From Hsuehochloa calcarea (lineage: Eukaryota > Streptophyta > Magnoliopsida > Poales > Poaceae): a DNA stretch of 64,000 bases. The DNA lies in assembly GCA_036346395.1 (NCBI GenBank), contig CM070596.1:25644177-25708176 (forward strand), given 5' to 3'. Made by a program: the position numbers and the translations under genes. Of this stretch, positions 48,120-58,768 are shown one piece after another; within the stretch, counting starts at the first letter, position 1; the number at the start of each line of letters is the position of its first letter. The notes beneath the pieces were generated by a model. That model ran no database searches. It was not told the origin of the DNA and was given only the letters and a program-made list of their open reading frames with translations.

Positions 48120-48376
48120 AAGGCCATGTACAAGGCATCCAAGGAGCGTACTGTGGGGAGACGCGTGGCGCTGGAGCGGGAGGAGGCGATGAAGTGGCTG
48201 GACAACGACTGCTACCTCGCCGTCATCAACCACCGGGCTGGCGCTGGCAACCCGGAGGCCTGGTTCATCATCGGCCTCACGCTCGTCATCGCGTACCAGA
48301 ACATGCAGCGCAGCATCGTGTTCCTCAAACGGGGGGCCGTCGCCGGTCACAAGGCTACGTCCTACGTGTTCGACCT
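48120..48376 (+). pseudogene. F-box/Sel1-type gene fragment, left half
   Basis: The plus-strand frame reads EREEAMKWLDNDCYLAVIN, GAGNPEAWFIIGLTLVIAYQ and SIVFLKRGAVAGHKATSYV. This matches the C-terminal region of grass F-box proteins with Sel1-like (GNPEAxFxxGL, AAAAGHxxAAYV) repeats. F-box proteins act as substrate adaptors of SCF ubiquitin ligases, but the F-box itself is absent. The frame runs into a CACTA element at 48377 and resumes at 49487. GC content is far above the flanks, so this is a captured gene piece. Confidence 0.6.
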
Positions 48377-49483
48377 CACTACTACAGAAAATGACATCAC
48401 AGACGGTTCAAAATCGCCATCACATACGGTTTTATGAACGGTCTTACTTTATATGTCTGTGATGACATGATGTCATCACAGACGGTTTTTGAACCGTCTA
48501 TCAAAAAGGCTATCACAAACGGTTCTAAACAAGAACCATCTTTGATAGTAACTATCACAAATGGTTCGTGAATAGAACCATTTGTGATAGTCTATTTTCA
48601 CAGACGATTCTGAACAAGAACCGTTTGTGATAAACTATCACTGTCATAGCTTTTTCTATTGCAAAAAAAAAGAAGAAGAAAACATGTTTTCACTTCATCT
48701 GGAGCCTCCCGAGCCTCGCGAATGAATATGATATGGATTTTCGGATTGAACTTTTCGTTAGCTTTCTCACAATAGCCACAGCATCACCCACATTACAGTA
48801 GCATCAACTCAATCCATTCATAGCGCACTAACACATCACAGTAGTAATCCATATCACAGAGCAGAAGGGGGAGTAGAGAGAGTGAGGTCGTGGGAGGCTG
48901 GGGTGATGAGGTCGTGGGAGGCTGACGATGACGAGGCTGGGACGAGGTGGAGGAGGCCGCGGGCGACGAGCTCAGGGGAGGACAGGGCGACGAAGTGGAG
49001 GAGGTCGAGGGCGACGAGGTCGTGGGAGGCCGGTGACGACGAGGCCGGGCGAGGTGGAGGAGGCCGCGGGCAACGAGCTCAGGGGAGGCTGGAGCGCAAG
49101 GTGAGGGCGAGATAGAGATGACAGAGGAGGAGATGGAGATGGAAAAAGAGGAGATGGAGGACTCTATTAATATAACGAGATTTTCAACAGCCCACCTATT
49201 AAGTCCAAATTTTCATTTTCCCGCCCAACAAAACAAAAGTATCATAGACGGTCAGATGGTTCGTATCATGAACTGTCTGTGATGAGATGCTTATCACAGA
49301 CGGTTCATGATACGAACCGTCTGTGTTAATCTAAGTCATCACAGACGGTTCTTGGTAAGAATCGTCGGTGATACTTCACAGACAGTTCGTATCATGAACT
49401 GTCTGTGATAGGTTCATATCACAGATGGTTCCAAGAGAACCTTCTGTGATGAGGCGTCTTCTATAGCCTGTGTTGTAGTAGTG
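48377..49483. mobile_element. Complete non-autonomous CACTA transposon with 3-bp TSD
   Basis: Ends are CACTACTACAGAAAA (left) and, inverted, CACTACTACAACACA (right). The target duplication is CCT (48374-48376 and 49484-49486). The length is 1107 bp. Subterminal repeats (TCACAGACGGTTC and inverses) fill 48398-48640 and 49240-49450. The interior has no transposase; it is AT-rich at 48660-48880 and then GC-rich with direct repeats (GAGGTCGTGGGAGGC, GAGGTGGAGGAGG) at 48880-49110. It would need a transposase supplied in trans. Confidence 0.92.
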
Positions 49484-49486
49484 CCT

Positions 49487-49617
49487 CTTCCTCTACACGG
49501 CCGGCGAGGCATGTGACATTTGGAAGCAATACATCAACTAGGTCGAGAGCGAGCCAGCGGGTGGGTGCGAGACGGCCAAGAGGACCAACCGGGAGTGCAA
49601 GCGGTGCCACGCAGCAT
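49487..49617 (+). pseudogene. F-box/Sel1-type gene fragment, right half
   Basis: Taking out the CACTA element and one CCT makes the reading frame continuous with 48376: it goes on FLYTAGEACDIWKQYIN, a TAG, then VESEPAGGCETAKR and TNRECKRCHAA. The ECxxCxxxA ending is typical of the C-terminus of this family. The stop in the middle and the missing N-terminus make it a pseudogene. It ends where CACTA subterminal repeats resume (49620 on). Confidence 0.6.
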
Positions 49618-49619
49618 CT

Positions 49620-49680
49620 GTGATTTTTGTAAATGGAACCATCTGTGATATTTATCACAGACGGTTATTAACAAGAACTG
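49620..49680. repeat. CACTA-type subterminal repeats, middle block
   Basis: ATCTGTGAT and ATCACAGACGGTTATTAAC repeats directly follow the F-box fragment. Confidence 0.6.
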
Positions 49681-50059
49681 TCTCTGATGCAACTATTTTT
49701 TTAGCGGTCGTCCATGCAGCATGAGGAAGAGACAGCAGCCATGCCAAGTTTATCAAGCCTGCAAGTTTAAGAAGTATAGCTGCCAGGAGAGCGCATGAAG
49801 AGGCTATTTCACTGGCATTCCTCCAAACATAACTGTAGCCCTCAGATGTGCCCAAGTAGCATGAGGAAGATTCTACAAGCTTTGTGACACATCTGAGGCC
49901 TGCAGTTGTATCTGAAGGAATGCTAACGAAATAGCCTCTTCATGTGCTCTCCTGGCAGCCATGTTTCTTGAACTTACAGGCTTGATGAAGTTGGCGTGGC
50001 TGCTGTCTTATTCTCATGCTGCGTGGTCGACAGCCAAAAAAATAGCCACATCAGAGACA
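49679..50059. repeat. Large inverted repeat: 172-bp arms, 37-bp loop
   Basis: Arms are 49679-49850 and 49888-50059. Hand alignment gives no gaps and about 28 mismatches. Each arm, read outward, keeps a similar open frame (minus strand in the left arm, plus in the right) with EIASSCALLAA and LAWLLS, HAAW and TAKKI in common, so the arms look like two inverted copies of a piece of a coding sequence. I do not recognise the gene. A transcript across it would fold into a long hairpin. Confidence 0.8.
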
Positions 50060-50219
50060 AAAGAATACTAACCTTAGATCACCGAGAACAAACAGATCTA
50101 CAAGCACACTTAAAAAATCTACAGTATTTCTTTCACCAAATGTGCCCTAGAGCCAGCCGCACATATATCAGAGACATTTCTCACTACATATAGATCTAGA
50201 TCTGAGTGGACGACCAGAT

Positions 50220-50450
50220 ATATAAAGGCACATACCACATACGGTTTCTTGTTAAGAACCGTCTGTGAAACATATATAGTTTCACAAATGGTTTTTTGTT
50301 AAGAACTGATTGTGATATTTATCAGACGATTCGTAACAATAACTATTTGTGATACCTACGATTATCACGGACGGTTGTTATGTAGAACCATTTGTGATAC
50401 GTATCACAGATATTTCTTTTTAAGAACGGTCTGTGATATGTGCCATTAAA
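50220..50450. repeat. CACTA-type subterminal repeats, right block
   Basis: Repeated CACATACGGTT, AAGAACCGTCTGTGA and CACGGACGGTTGTT words in both orientations. They probably mark the right side of a larger CACTA that encloses the F-box fragment and the inverted repeat. The CACTA terminus itself was not located. Confidence 0.55.
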
Positions 50451-50879
50451 TATCTAGTCGTCCCGATAGACTCCAGACAGATCTGTCTATAGTGACTCCA
50501 AGCAGAACCGTCTGCATGCGCGGCTGCTTTGAAAGAGGCGACTGGCGCGGGGGCGTTCGGTGAAAGAATTAAATACACTAGATTTGCAAGTGTGTGTTTG
50601 TACATCTATTTATTCTTAGTGATCTAAGGTTAGTATTTGCTCCTAATTATATGCATTATATAATCTAAGTTTATCATCCAAGGAGAGGTTATTAATTGGT
50701 AGTTAAGATTTACAATATATAGAACAATGATCGAGCAGCATGTATATATACATTGACTTGCCCTGTATTGTTTAGTTGCATGCATTAATCTATAATTTGT
50801 TATGTGCGTAGCTCAGATGGACCGAAGCTGTGTTAAACCTGGGAGTAACACCCCTAAATCCTCTATGTATTTTAGAACT
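50451..50879. other. Intergenic, no feature recognised
   Basis: AT-rich with no ORF and no clear repeat structure. Confidence 0.3.
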
Positions 50880-51536
50880 AGTCCCATGATCAGTAGCTAG
50901 TTCACACAGTAAACAAATATGTAACATTCATAATTCACATAACTTTATTAATAATCAAAGTTTATTACAAGAAAGGCTTACAGGCCAGAAATAAACAAAC
51001 ACAACGGAAGACGAAGAAGAAGTAGTGGCGTCCGGCTGATCTACCACAGGCAATCGACTGAGGAAGCGGCCTAGTTGTCGAGATCCACACTGGTGGTGAT
51101 GTCCTTCTCCTCTGAAATTTATTTGCATTAAGCAACGGTGAGCATAATTTCCATGCTCACAAGTTACACCCAATAACAGAGTTAATGTATGCATAGATAT
51201 TATCAAAGAAGGCTTATAGGGTTATTTATGCAAAAGCAATATTTGACCTTTTAAATACAATACTGAGTTCAAAAGCTCAAGTTTTACAATATCCAAAAGT
51301 GAGTTTTAACTTAATTAATAAAGATAGTGTAGGCACCAACCTAACACTAATTTAACACGGGCACCAACCCGGGGCTTCAACCCATAACTTTTCTCATGGA
51401 TACCCATACATGTCATAAATTGTTTTACAAAATATTTTGAAAACAAAATCAATGTCTAACTTTGAGTAGCTTTGCTCAGCATATCCATGACCGTGGACAC
51501 AACTATTCGAATAGTTTTACACTCTGCAGAGGACAT
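50880..51536 (-). repeat. Truncated long LTR (family A-like, copy 3)
   Basis: Shares with copies 1 and 2 the AACGGAAGACG-like and GAGCATAATTTCCATGCTCAC-region layout and the block CCATGACCGTGGACACAACT with CTATTCGAATAG (51503-51514) and ACTCTGCAGAGG. It is more distant than those two are from each other. It ends abruptly at 51536 against an uncoupling-protein exon. Confidence 0.5.
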
Positions 51537-51539
51537 CTC

Positions 51540-51646
51540 ACCACATCAACCGGAGAACTAACACAAACAACAAAGAAGCCAGCGCTCAGACCAGCAAAGA
51601 GGTGAGTCACCACATCATCTTTGAACCTAGGAAGTTTCAAAATTGT
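51540..51646 (-). pseudogene. Single exon of a mitochondrial uncoupling protein (PUMP/UCP), captured
   Basis: On the minus strand, directly after a splice acceptor CGCACAG, it reads TILKLPRFKDDVVTHLFAGL and SAGFFVVCVSSPVDVV. This is the SPVDVV-containing third-repeat region of plant uncoupling carriers in the mitochondrial inner membrane (usual KLPGF is KLPRF; usual GSPVDV is SSPVDV). Intron sequence precedes it, so the copy came from genomic DNA, not mRNA. The remaining exons are absent. Confidence 0.75.
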
Positions 51647-52008
51647 CTGTGCGATAAGTAGCACAATTTGGCTTTGCAAGTGAATGAGCAAATAAATGGA
51701 GAAACTGTAAACAAGAAGCATACCTGCTTCACTTGAGGGGTGGCCATTGATGGACCTGAGGGAGATTGGGAAACGCCAGGGGTTCGACAACACCAAGCGG
51801 CGAAGCTGAACTACATCAATAGGGAGGGGTGGGCTCACGAGAACTTGTGATTGGCAGCCGTTGGAGCACCGTGGCTGCCGACGCGCATGAAGAAGCAACA
51901 ATGCATCTGGATCTAGGCATGATGGGAAGGATAAGCGATGAATGCACGACGGCTTCGACCAGCGCATGGTCAAGCAGTTTGAGACGAGGCGGAAATACTA
52001 CCGAAATC
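51647..52008 (-). other. Open segment of unknown origin between UCP exon and CRM element
   Basis: The minus strand keeps an open frame into the UCP exon, with RRLVLSNPWRFPISLRSIN and an AGCAGGTATGC donor-like site near 51720. I do not recognise the sequence. The first part is probably UCP intron, the rest may be another captured piece. Confidence 0.35.
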
Positions 52009-52013
52009 ATGTG

Positions 52014-52826
52014 TAATGGGATGGTGTCTCGATCTTTCCATAAGGATGATACAATTTGATTGACAGAAGCTAACTCTTATGATTCAATTTATAACTGTGC
52101 GACGACAGTTGCACCTGTAATCGCTGAACCAACTTCACGTTCGTTATCGACCTTGCTGGCAGTGAGATCGACCTGACCACGAAAGTCTTTTCCTGCATGC
52201 AATCAAAAATCAAGCAAGAAAAATAGATGAAGCAACAAACTTGCTGAATAGAAATTGAGGAACAAAGATGGATGTATTGAATAATTTGGGGCTCCATCGA
52301 CAGCGTCTGGTTGCACTAGCCGTACAAGCAAACGATGATCTTTCTAGCCTAAGCTAAAATCAATCTAACAAAATCCGCTAAACCCTAAGGGTGGTGGTCT
52401 CTATATAAAGGAGGGAGAGAGGGGCGACAGCCGCGGGTAAGTATCGCGTGAACAATACCAAACCCTAGGTGTCCAGCCCGAAATACAAGGCCCATGGCCC
52501 ATTAGCATAGGTGGCGCAGCACCAAGTCCCTTTTACTCAATTATTGCTAAGTGTTGGCCTAAGCACCTTGATATCCATTCCTCGTATGAGCGTCTCCATG
52601 CTTGGTGCTGCCATCATCGTCATTTAGTTTGCCTGCCGATACTTGATTTCTAAGTAAAATAATATCACTTGCTTTAGACAGCATCATAGAGTTCATAGAA
52701 TATGGATGCACTCCGAGGAACGAAGTTACCTGATAATTTAGTTGGCGAGCATGTGCTCTAGTAATTGGTCCTTATACATCAGAAGTAGTAGGAATGGTTG
52801 TATCAGTGGACGGGATGTCCTCATCA
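52014..52826 (-). repeat. 3' LTR of the CRM-type element
   Basis: 813 bp. It contains a TATATA box (CTTTATATAG on the minus strand, 52401-52410) in a segment that the other LTR has lost (it has a short duplicated stretch instead). The end of pol occupies 52772-52826. Confidence 0.85.
52401..52410 (-). promoter_or_regulatory. TATA-like box in CRM LTR
   Basis: CTTTATATAG on the minus strand, present in this LTR and, in related form, at 36369-36380. Missing from the 5' LTR, which would therefore lack a core promoter. Confidence 0.4.
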
Positions 52827-55800
52827 TCCTCCCCTTCTTGAATTGGAGTCGTCCTCAACTTCAGGGCATCTTCTGCTCCCAAGTTTGGCTTTAAATATGC
52901 AATGTTAAATGTGGGACTAACCCCAAAATCTGTAAGCAGATCAAGCTTATATGCATTATCATTAATCTTTTCTAACACTTTAAAAGGACCATCTGCACGA
53001 GGTATGAGTTTAGACTTTCTCAATTCAGGGAATCATTCTTTACGCAAGTGTAACCACACAAGATCACCAGGTTCAAAAGTAACATGCTTGAGTCTCTAAC
53101 TACTAGCAACTTATATTTAGCATTCATAAGTTTAATGTTCTCTTTGGTTGTCTCATGCATCTTAAGTATCAAATCAGCACGTTGTTGAGTATCAACATTT
53201 ACCTTCTCCGAAGCTGGAAGAGGCAACAAGTCGATAGGTGTACATGGTATGAAACCATAAACAATCTCAAAAGGACACATCTTTGTGGTAGAATATGGCA
53301 AGTGATTATAAGCCAATTCCACATGAGGCAAACATTTCTCCCATATTTTTAAGTTCTTTTTAAGCACATCTCTAAGTATAGTAGACAATGTTGTATTGAC
53401 TACCTCAGTTTGTCCATCGGTTTGGGGATGGCAAGTAGTGAAAAATAACAGCTTAGTCCCCAACTTAGCCCACAAAGTTCTCCAAAAATGACTAAGAAAT
53501 TTAGCATCACGATCTGAAACTATCGTATTCGGAATACTATGCAAGCGAACAATTTCCTGAAAGAACAAATCAGCAACATTTGTAGCATCATCACTTTTAT
53601 GACATGATATGAAATGAGCCATCTTAGAGAATCTATCCACAACAAAAAAATATTATCCCTCCCCATCTTTGTTCTAGGCAGCCCTAAAACAAAGTTCATA
53701 GAAATATCTTTCCAAGGTGTACTTAGAACAGGAAGAGGCATGTACCATGAGGATTAAGTCGTGATTTAGCTTTTTAGCACGTGGTGCAGCGGCCAATGAA
53801 GTGTTCGACGTCACGCCTCATCTTTGGCCAATAAAAGTGGTGGGTCAGAATATCCTCGGTTTTCTTCACGCCGAAGTGACCCATCAATCCTCCTCCATTC
53901 ACCTCCTGTAACAACAAAAGACGAACGGAGCTAACTGGAATGCATTGCTTGTTAGCATGGTACACGAACCCATCATGCACCATAAATTTATTCCAATCCT
54001 TTCCCTCTTGACAATTGAACAACACATCTTTAAAATCAACATCATGCACATATTGCTCTTTTATTGTCTCTAATCCAAAGATTTTGAAGTCAAATTGTGA
54101 AAGCATGGTATATCTCCTAGACAATACATCATCTATTACATTTTCTTTGACCTTTTTTTATGTTTAATGACATAAGGGAAAGACTTGATAAACTCAACCC
54201 ACTTAGTATGTCTACTGTTCAGGTTGGTTTGACTTCGAATATGCTTCAAAGATTCATGATCAGAATATATTACAAACTCTTTGGGCCATAAATAATGATG
54301 TCATGTTTTCAAGGTTCGAACTAGAGCATATAATTCATTATGATAGGTAGAATAGTTCAAACTAGGTTCACTTAATTTTTCACTAAAGTAAGCAGCATAT
54401 TTTCCTTCTTGAATTAACACACCACCAAGATATATGCCACTAGCATCACATTCTAATTCAAAAGTCTTGCGGTTAGGAAGTTGAAGCAAAGGGGCATGTG
54501 TCAACTTATCTTTGAGAGTGTCGAAATCTTGTTGTTGTACGGTGCCCCAAGTAAAAGGAAAACCCTTCTTTGTAAGCGCATTCAGCGGTGCAACGATGAT
54601 GCTGAAATCCCGAACAAAACGCTGATAGAAACCAGCAAGTCCGAGAAAACTCCGCAATTGTGTGACCATTTTAGGAGGCGGCCAACTCTGTATAGCGACG
54701 ATCTTGGCTTGATCAACTTCAATGTCCTGTGGAGTAACAATATAGCCAAGAAACGATACACGATCGGTGCAAAAGATGCACTTCTCTATGTTACTAAATA
54801 AATGTGCATCACGTAAAACATTAAAAATAGCATAAATTCTCCAAATGTTCCTCTAATGACTTGTAAATCAATATATCATCGAAGTATACTACCACAAATT
54901 TGCCAATCAAAGCACGCAAAACTTCGTTCATTAATCTCATGAAAGTGCTAGGTCCGTTAGTTAAACCAAAATGCATTACTAACCACTCATATCGCCTGAA
55001 CTTAGTTTTAAATGTTGTTTTCCACTCATCTCCTAACTCATGCGAATTTGATGGTAACCACTACGCAGATCAACTTTAGAGAAAACAGTAGAACCACTGA
55101 ATTCATCAAGCATATCATTTAACCTAGGAATAGGATGACGATAACGAATTGTGATATTATTAATAGCTCTACAATCTACACACATACGCCATGAACCATC
55201 TTTCTTAGGAACTAATATGACAGGAACAATACAAGGACTAAGAGATTCATGCACATAACCTTTGTCAAATAATTCTTGTACTTGGCGCTGAATTTCTTTC
55301 GTCTCCACCGGGTTGGTCCTATATGACGCACGGTTTGGCAACGAGGCATCGGGAATCAAGTCGATTTGGTGCTATATTCGTCGAATAGGTGGCAGCCCCG
55401 GTGGCACCTCCTTCGGAAATACATTAACATATTCCTGTAAAAGGTTAGCAACAGTAGGAGGCAAAGATGGAGGCATATCCTCAAATGAAAACAAAGCATC
55501 CTTGCATGTTAAAGCATATCACACAGAGTCATGGGGCTGCAAAGTACTGATTTCAGATTTGGTTGCAAGCAGAATAAAACCCTTTTAATTTAATTTCATT
55601 CTTTTTAGCACTAGGTTTATTCTTGGATTGATCAATAAAGTCCTTCACAATAATCTGATTTTTACTTTTACTACTAGTCTTGTCATGCTTAGCTCTCTCT
55701 AATTCATCTTGTAAAATAGCCTCAGGTGACATGGGCAACAAGTTAATCTTCTTCCCTTTAAATGTGAGAGTATATCGGTTGGTCCGACCATGATGTACAA

Positions 55801-56160
55801 CATCTCTATTATATTGCCAAGGTTTTCCTAGCAGCAAAGAACAAGCTTGCATAGGCACTACGTCGCACTCAGCATAGTCATGATATGAACTAATGGATAA
55901 TTGTACTTTCGCAACGCATGTTACCTTTAGCTTACCGCATTGAACCACTGGATGTAGTAGGGACGGGGGTGTTATTGAGTAGCCAAACAAAGCTTCTCGA
56001 CCATGCCTATGCTCACCAAATTGTTGTAGCTCCCCCTGTCGATGATCACACGGCACGAACGGTCCTTGACGACGAATTTTGTTTGAAACAAGTTGTGGCG
56101 CTGATTCTGCTCGGCACGCTCCATTTGGGCACTAAGTACACGTTGTGCGATGATGCTCAA
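52772..56160 (-). pseudogene. CRM-type pol (PR-RT-RNaseH-INT), frameshifted
   Basis: Protease: CRVIIDRGSYNNLVS near 56040 (the usual DGG/DSG is DRG). RT: VPKKDGSWRMCVDCRAINN (about 55150-55210) and KVDLRSGYHQIRM, then YFDD at 54875-54886 after a frameshift. RNase H: RSFLGLAGFYQRFVRDFS (about 54605-54660) and ECDASG near 54440. Integrase: HHFYWPKMRRDVEHFIGRC with a CTTC zinc site (53774-53850), then VDRFSKMAHFISCHKS, VSDRDAKFLSHFW and HPQTDGQTEVVN, which gives all three acidic catalytic residues. The C-terminus GPFKVLEKINDNAYKLDL is followed by an acidic tail that enters the LTR. It would copy and insert the element, often at centromeres in this clade. Confidence 0.85.
52827..52839 (-). promoter_or_regulatory. 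Polypurine tract of CRM element, inside pol
   Basis: AAGAAGGGGAGGA on the minus strand, immediately before the LTR start TGATGAGGAC. The purine stretch is also codons of the pol C-terminus. Confidence 0.75.
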
Positions 56161-56310
56161 GTACTTATCCGCGAGGTCAGTGTTGATTTGTTCCTCACGA
56201 TCAGAATCATTATCGTTTCCTACAGGGTCAGCAAGCAAAGTATGTTCTTCTATGTCACTGGCGGAAGTGTACTCACCATTATCCTTGATCAAGAGAGCGC
56301 GCTTGCTAGG

Positions 56311-57517
56311 ACAGTCCCTCTGCGTGTGTCCAAAGCCCTTGCAGCGATGGCATTGAGTCTTGCGTGCTCGTCCAGTTGATGCCACTGAAGATGCACCTGA
56401 TGTAGGGGCTGAATGGGCTATTTTGCCTGCCTCGGATGCTTGTGAAGGTGTAGGAAAGGTTGCTGGACGTCAGGAATTGTTTGATGAGCTCGGGTCAGCA
56501 GCACGGTTGGAGGTGGCAGCGGGAGTACGGTTCTGAAATTGACTTGTACGACCTGCAAAAATACCTCCAAAGCTCCTCCATTGCCTGCTATGACGTCCTT
56601 GCACTTCCTGATCAGCATTACAAGCAAAGTGAAACAAGCGAGTGATAGAATTGTAATCCTTATAATCAAGTAAATCTTGTATCTCGCGGTTCCGCCCACC
56701 TAAAAATCTAAAAATCTAGCCATTTTAGTATCTTCGATTTCCTCTATACCACAGCGAAGCAATCCAGTTTGTAATTATTGATAGTATTCCTCAACAGTTT
56801 TACTACCTTGATTCAAACAGATCAATTTATACAACAAGTCACGAGCATAGTATGAGGGAACAAAATGATGACACATAGCTCTTTTTAAAGCATCCCAGGT
56901 GGCATGTACGTTATTAGGATTAGTACGATAATATTCACTCCACCATACGCAAGCAAAGTCTGTAAACTCACTAGTAGCAGCTCTAACCCTCCTATTCTCA
57001 GGGAAATCATGGCAATTAAATTTTTGTTTAACTTCTAGCTCCCAAGTGAGATAAACATCAGGGTCATACTTACCAACAAACGAAGGTATAGTAAATTTAA
57101 TCTTAGAAAAAGCATCATCACGATCACGTACCTTCTATGGTGGTGGATCACGTCTCATACCTTGTCTATTGAAACGACGTCGACAGTGATCACGATCGTT
57201 GTTGAAGTTGAGGTTGAGGTCCCATCCTCGGTATCAGCAAAATTGTTCTCGTCTTCTTCTTCTTCCTCCACAGCTGATGAGGAAACATTGCTGGCTATGG
57301 AAGCTTGGCGGCGATGGCCAGAAGCGCTGGTAGTAGCGGGAGCAGCACGAAGGGGTGCCATAGGCGGAGGTGAAAGGGCTCGGCCTAGGTCCTCCAAACG
57401 TGCCAAGATGGCGTCAAGCTTCACGTTCAACTCAGCTTGGCCAACTTCTACTCCATCGAGTCTTGTAATGGTCTCACCGTGAGCGTTCTCCAGTTGCTCA
57501 CAGCGTTCATTGACCAT
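56311..57517 (-). pseudogene. CRM-type gag, frameshifted
   Basis: The start is the ATG at 57517 (MVNERCEQLENAHGETITRL), a coiled-coil opening, then an acidic Glu/Asp/Ser-rich linker. The capsid part reads KIKFTIPSFVGKYDPDVYL and WELEVKQKFNCHDF (about 57020-57100), VWWSEYYRTN and NVHATWDALKRAM near 56910. A TAA interrupts at about 56779. The knuckle CHRCKGFGHTQRDC (CX2CX4HX4C) is intact at 56311-56352. Confidence 0.8.
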
Positions 57518-58754
57518 CTTTGCAAAGTGTTGTCACAGCCCTCTTATACCTGGGTTGAGGATCCCCTCTTCTTCAATTCCTTGTACACCTAACATGGCAA
57601 TAGCAAACAGAAAACGAAGGTGAAAGTAACAAGTCCCTAATACTACTAATATGTGGGGATGAAAATCACTCGGTCACTCAAACTTCACTAAGGCTCTTAC
57701 CCAATTCTTACAAGCAGCAGGTGGTGATCAGCACATCGGTGTCGGCGTCAAACTAGTCGTCGAAGATTGAATGGAGCGATTGCAAGTGAAGGTAGCCTAC
57801 ATGGGTGTAGTAATGCTGTAGAGCTAGGCAGGCTTAAGTATGGTAGCAAGGAGTAGTAATAATCAAATCAGAAAATGTAATATGAAAAATCGTTCAATGC
57901 CGGTTAGTGCTAGTCCTAGGTTAGATCGTACTAGAGACGCGAGCCTAGAACACGAACGAAAACACGGTGTGACACAACTAGAGAACGTCGCACATGGAGT
58001 TCGAAAGCTCGAAAAAGGATGTCGTCTTCACGGGGACCCTTAGAATCACTTGTAAAAGGGCTCTGTCAGTTTTGAACGAATTCCGAGAAACTTAAATTTT
58101 TCTCGATTTGTGGACCCATTTTGAGGCCCTAAACGACATTTGGGGGGGGTCAAAGTTTCCGCGTGTGCGCTCGGGTGCGTACACGTATGATAAAATCTTC
58201 ATATTTCCTGGACATCTCTTTTTCGCTGTATCTTCTCGTTTCCTTTCCAACGGATCAAGAATCACCCCAATCGAATATCGTATGCAAAAGTTATGTATTT
58301 TTTTCCTTCTTTTTTTGCAAACACCACGTTGTTTTGGCTATTCCTGGTTGAGTCTGAAACCTCCTTGGGGTAGAAACTATGTCCTGCCCTGGTTCTATCC
58401 GAGACCAACTAAGCAAAGCCTCCCTACATGGTGTGTCCGTCTTCTAACTGAAGTCGGTGTCCTACTCCTTTTATCCCGTTGCCGTGGCAGATCGAACCCA
58501 ACCACAATAGTGAGATCAAACGTGAGCAGAACTCGAACTCTAAAGGAACTAGACACTAAGACCAGTAAATGACACGACGATGCAACCGAAAGTAAAACAA
58601 TGCAATGCACTGAAAAGAAAAATTGTGAGGCTAAGACTGCTTTGGACAACATGATCTACTACTATTTATTTTATTTTATTTTATTGTGTGTTGTAGGTAA
58701 AGAAAAACAATCTAATCTATGGTAAACTGGAAATTCCTCACCGATCAACCTGAA
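57518..58754 (-). other. Leader of the CRM-type element
   Basis: The 1.24 kb between the primer site and the gag ATG. No protein recognised. It includes a GC-poor tract with TTTTATT repeats (58665-58684 on the plus strand). Confidence 0.6.
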
Positions 58755-58766
58755 GCTCTGATACCA
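58755..58766 (-). promoter_or_regulatory. Primer binding site of CRM element
   Basis: TGGTATCAGAGC on the minus strand, a perfect match to the plant initiator Met tRNA 3' end, two bases from the LTR. Confidence 0.9.
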
Positions 58767-58768
58767 AA

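Noticed and set aside
48882..49115. 77-codon Gly/Arg/Glu-rich ORF
   Set aside because: It is built from short GC-rich direct repeats inside a non-autonomous CACTA element and has no start context or partner exon.
49460..50450. CRISPR-like or tRNA-like array because of regular short repeats
   Set aside because: The repeats alternate in orientation, vary in sequence and match CACTA subterminal repeats of plants. No spacers or tRNA cloverleaf.
51503..51973. Single 156-codon protein on the minus strand
   Set aside because: It is a run-on frame crossing a UCP exon, its intron and unrelated sequence, and starts and ends in different repeat units.
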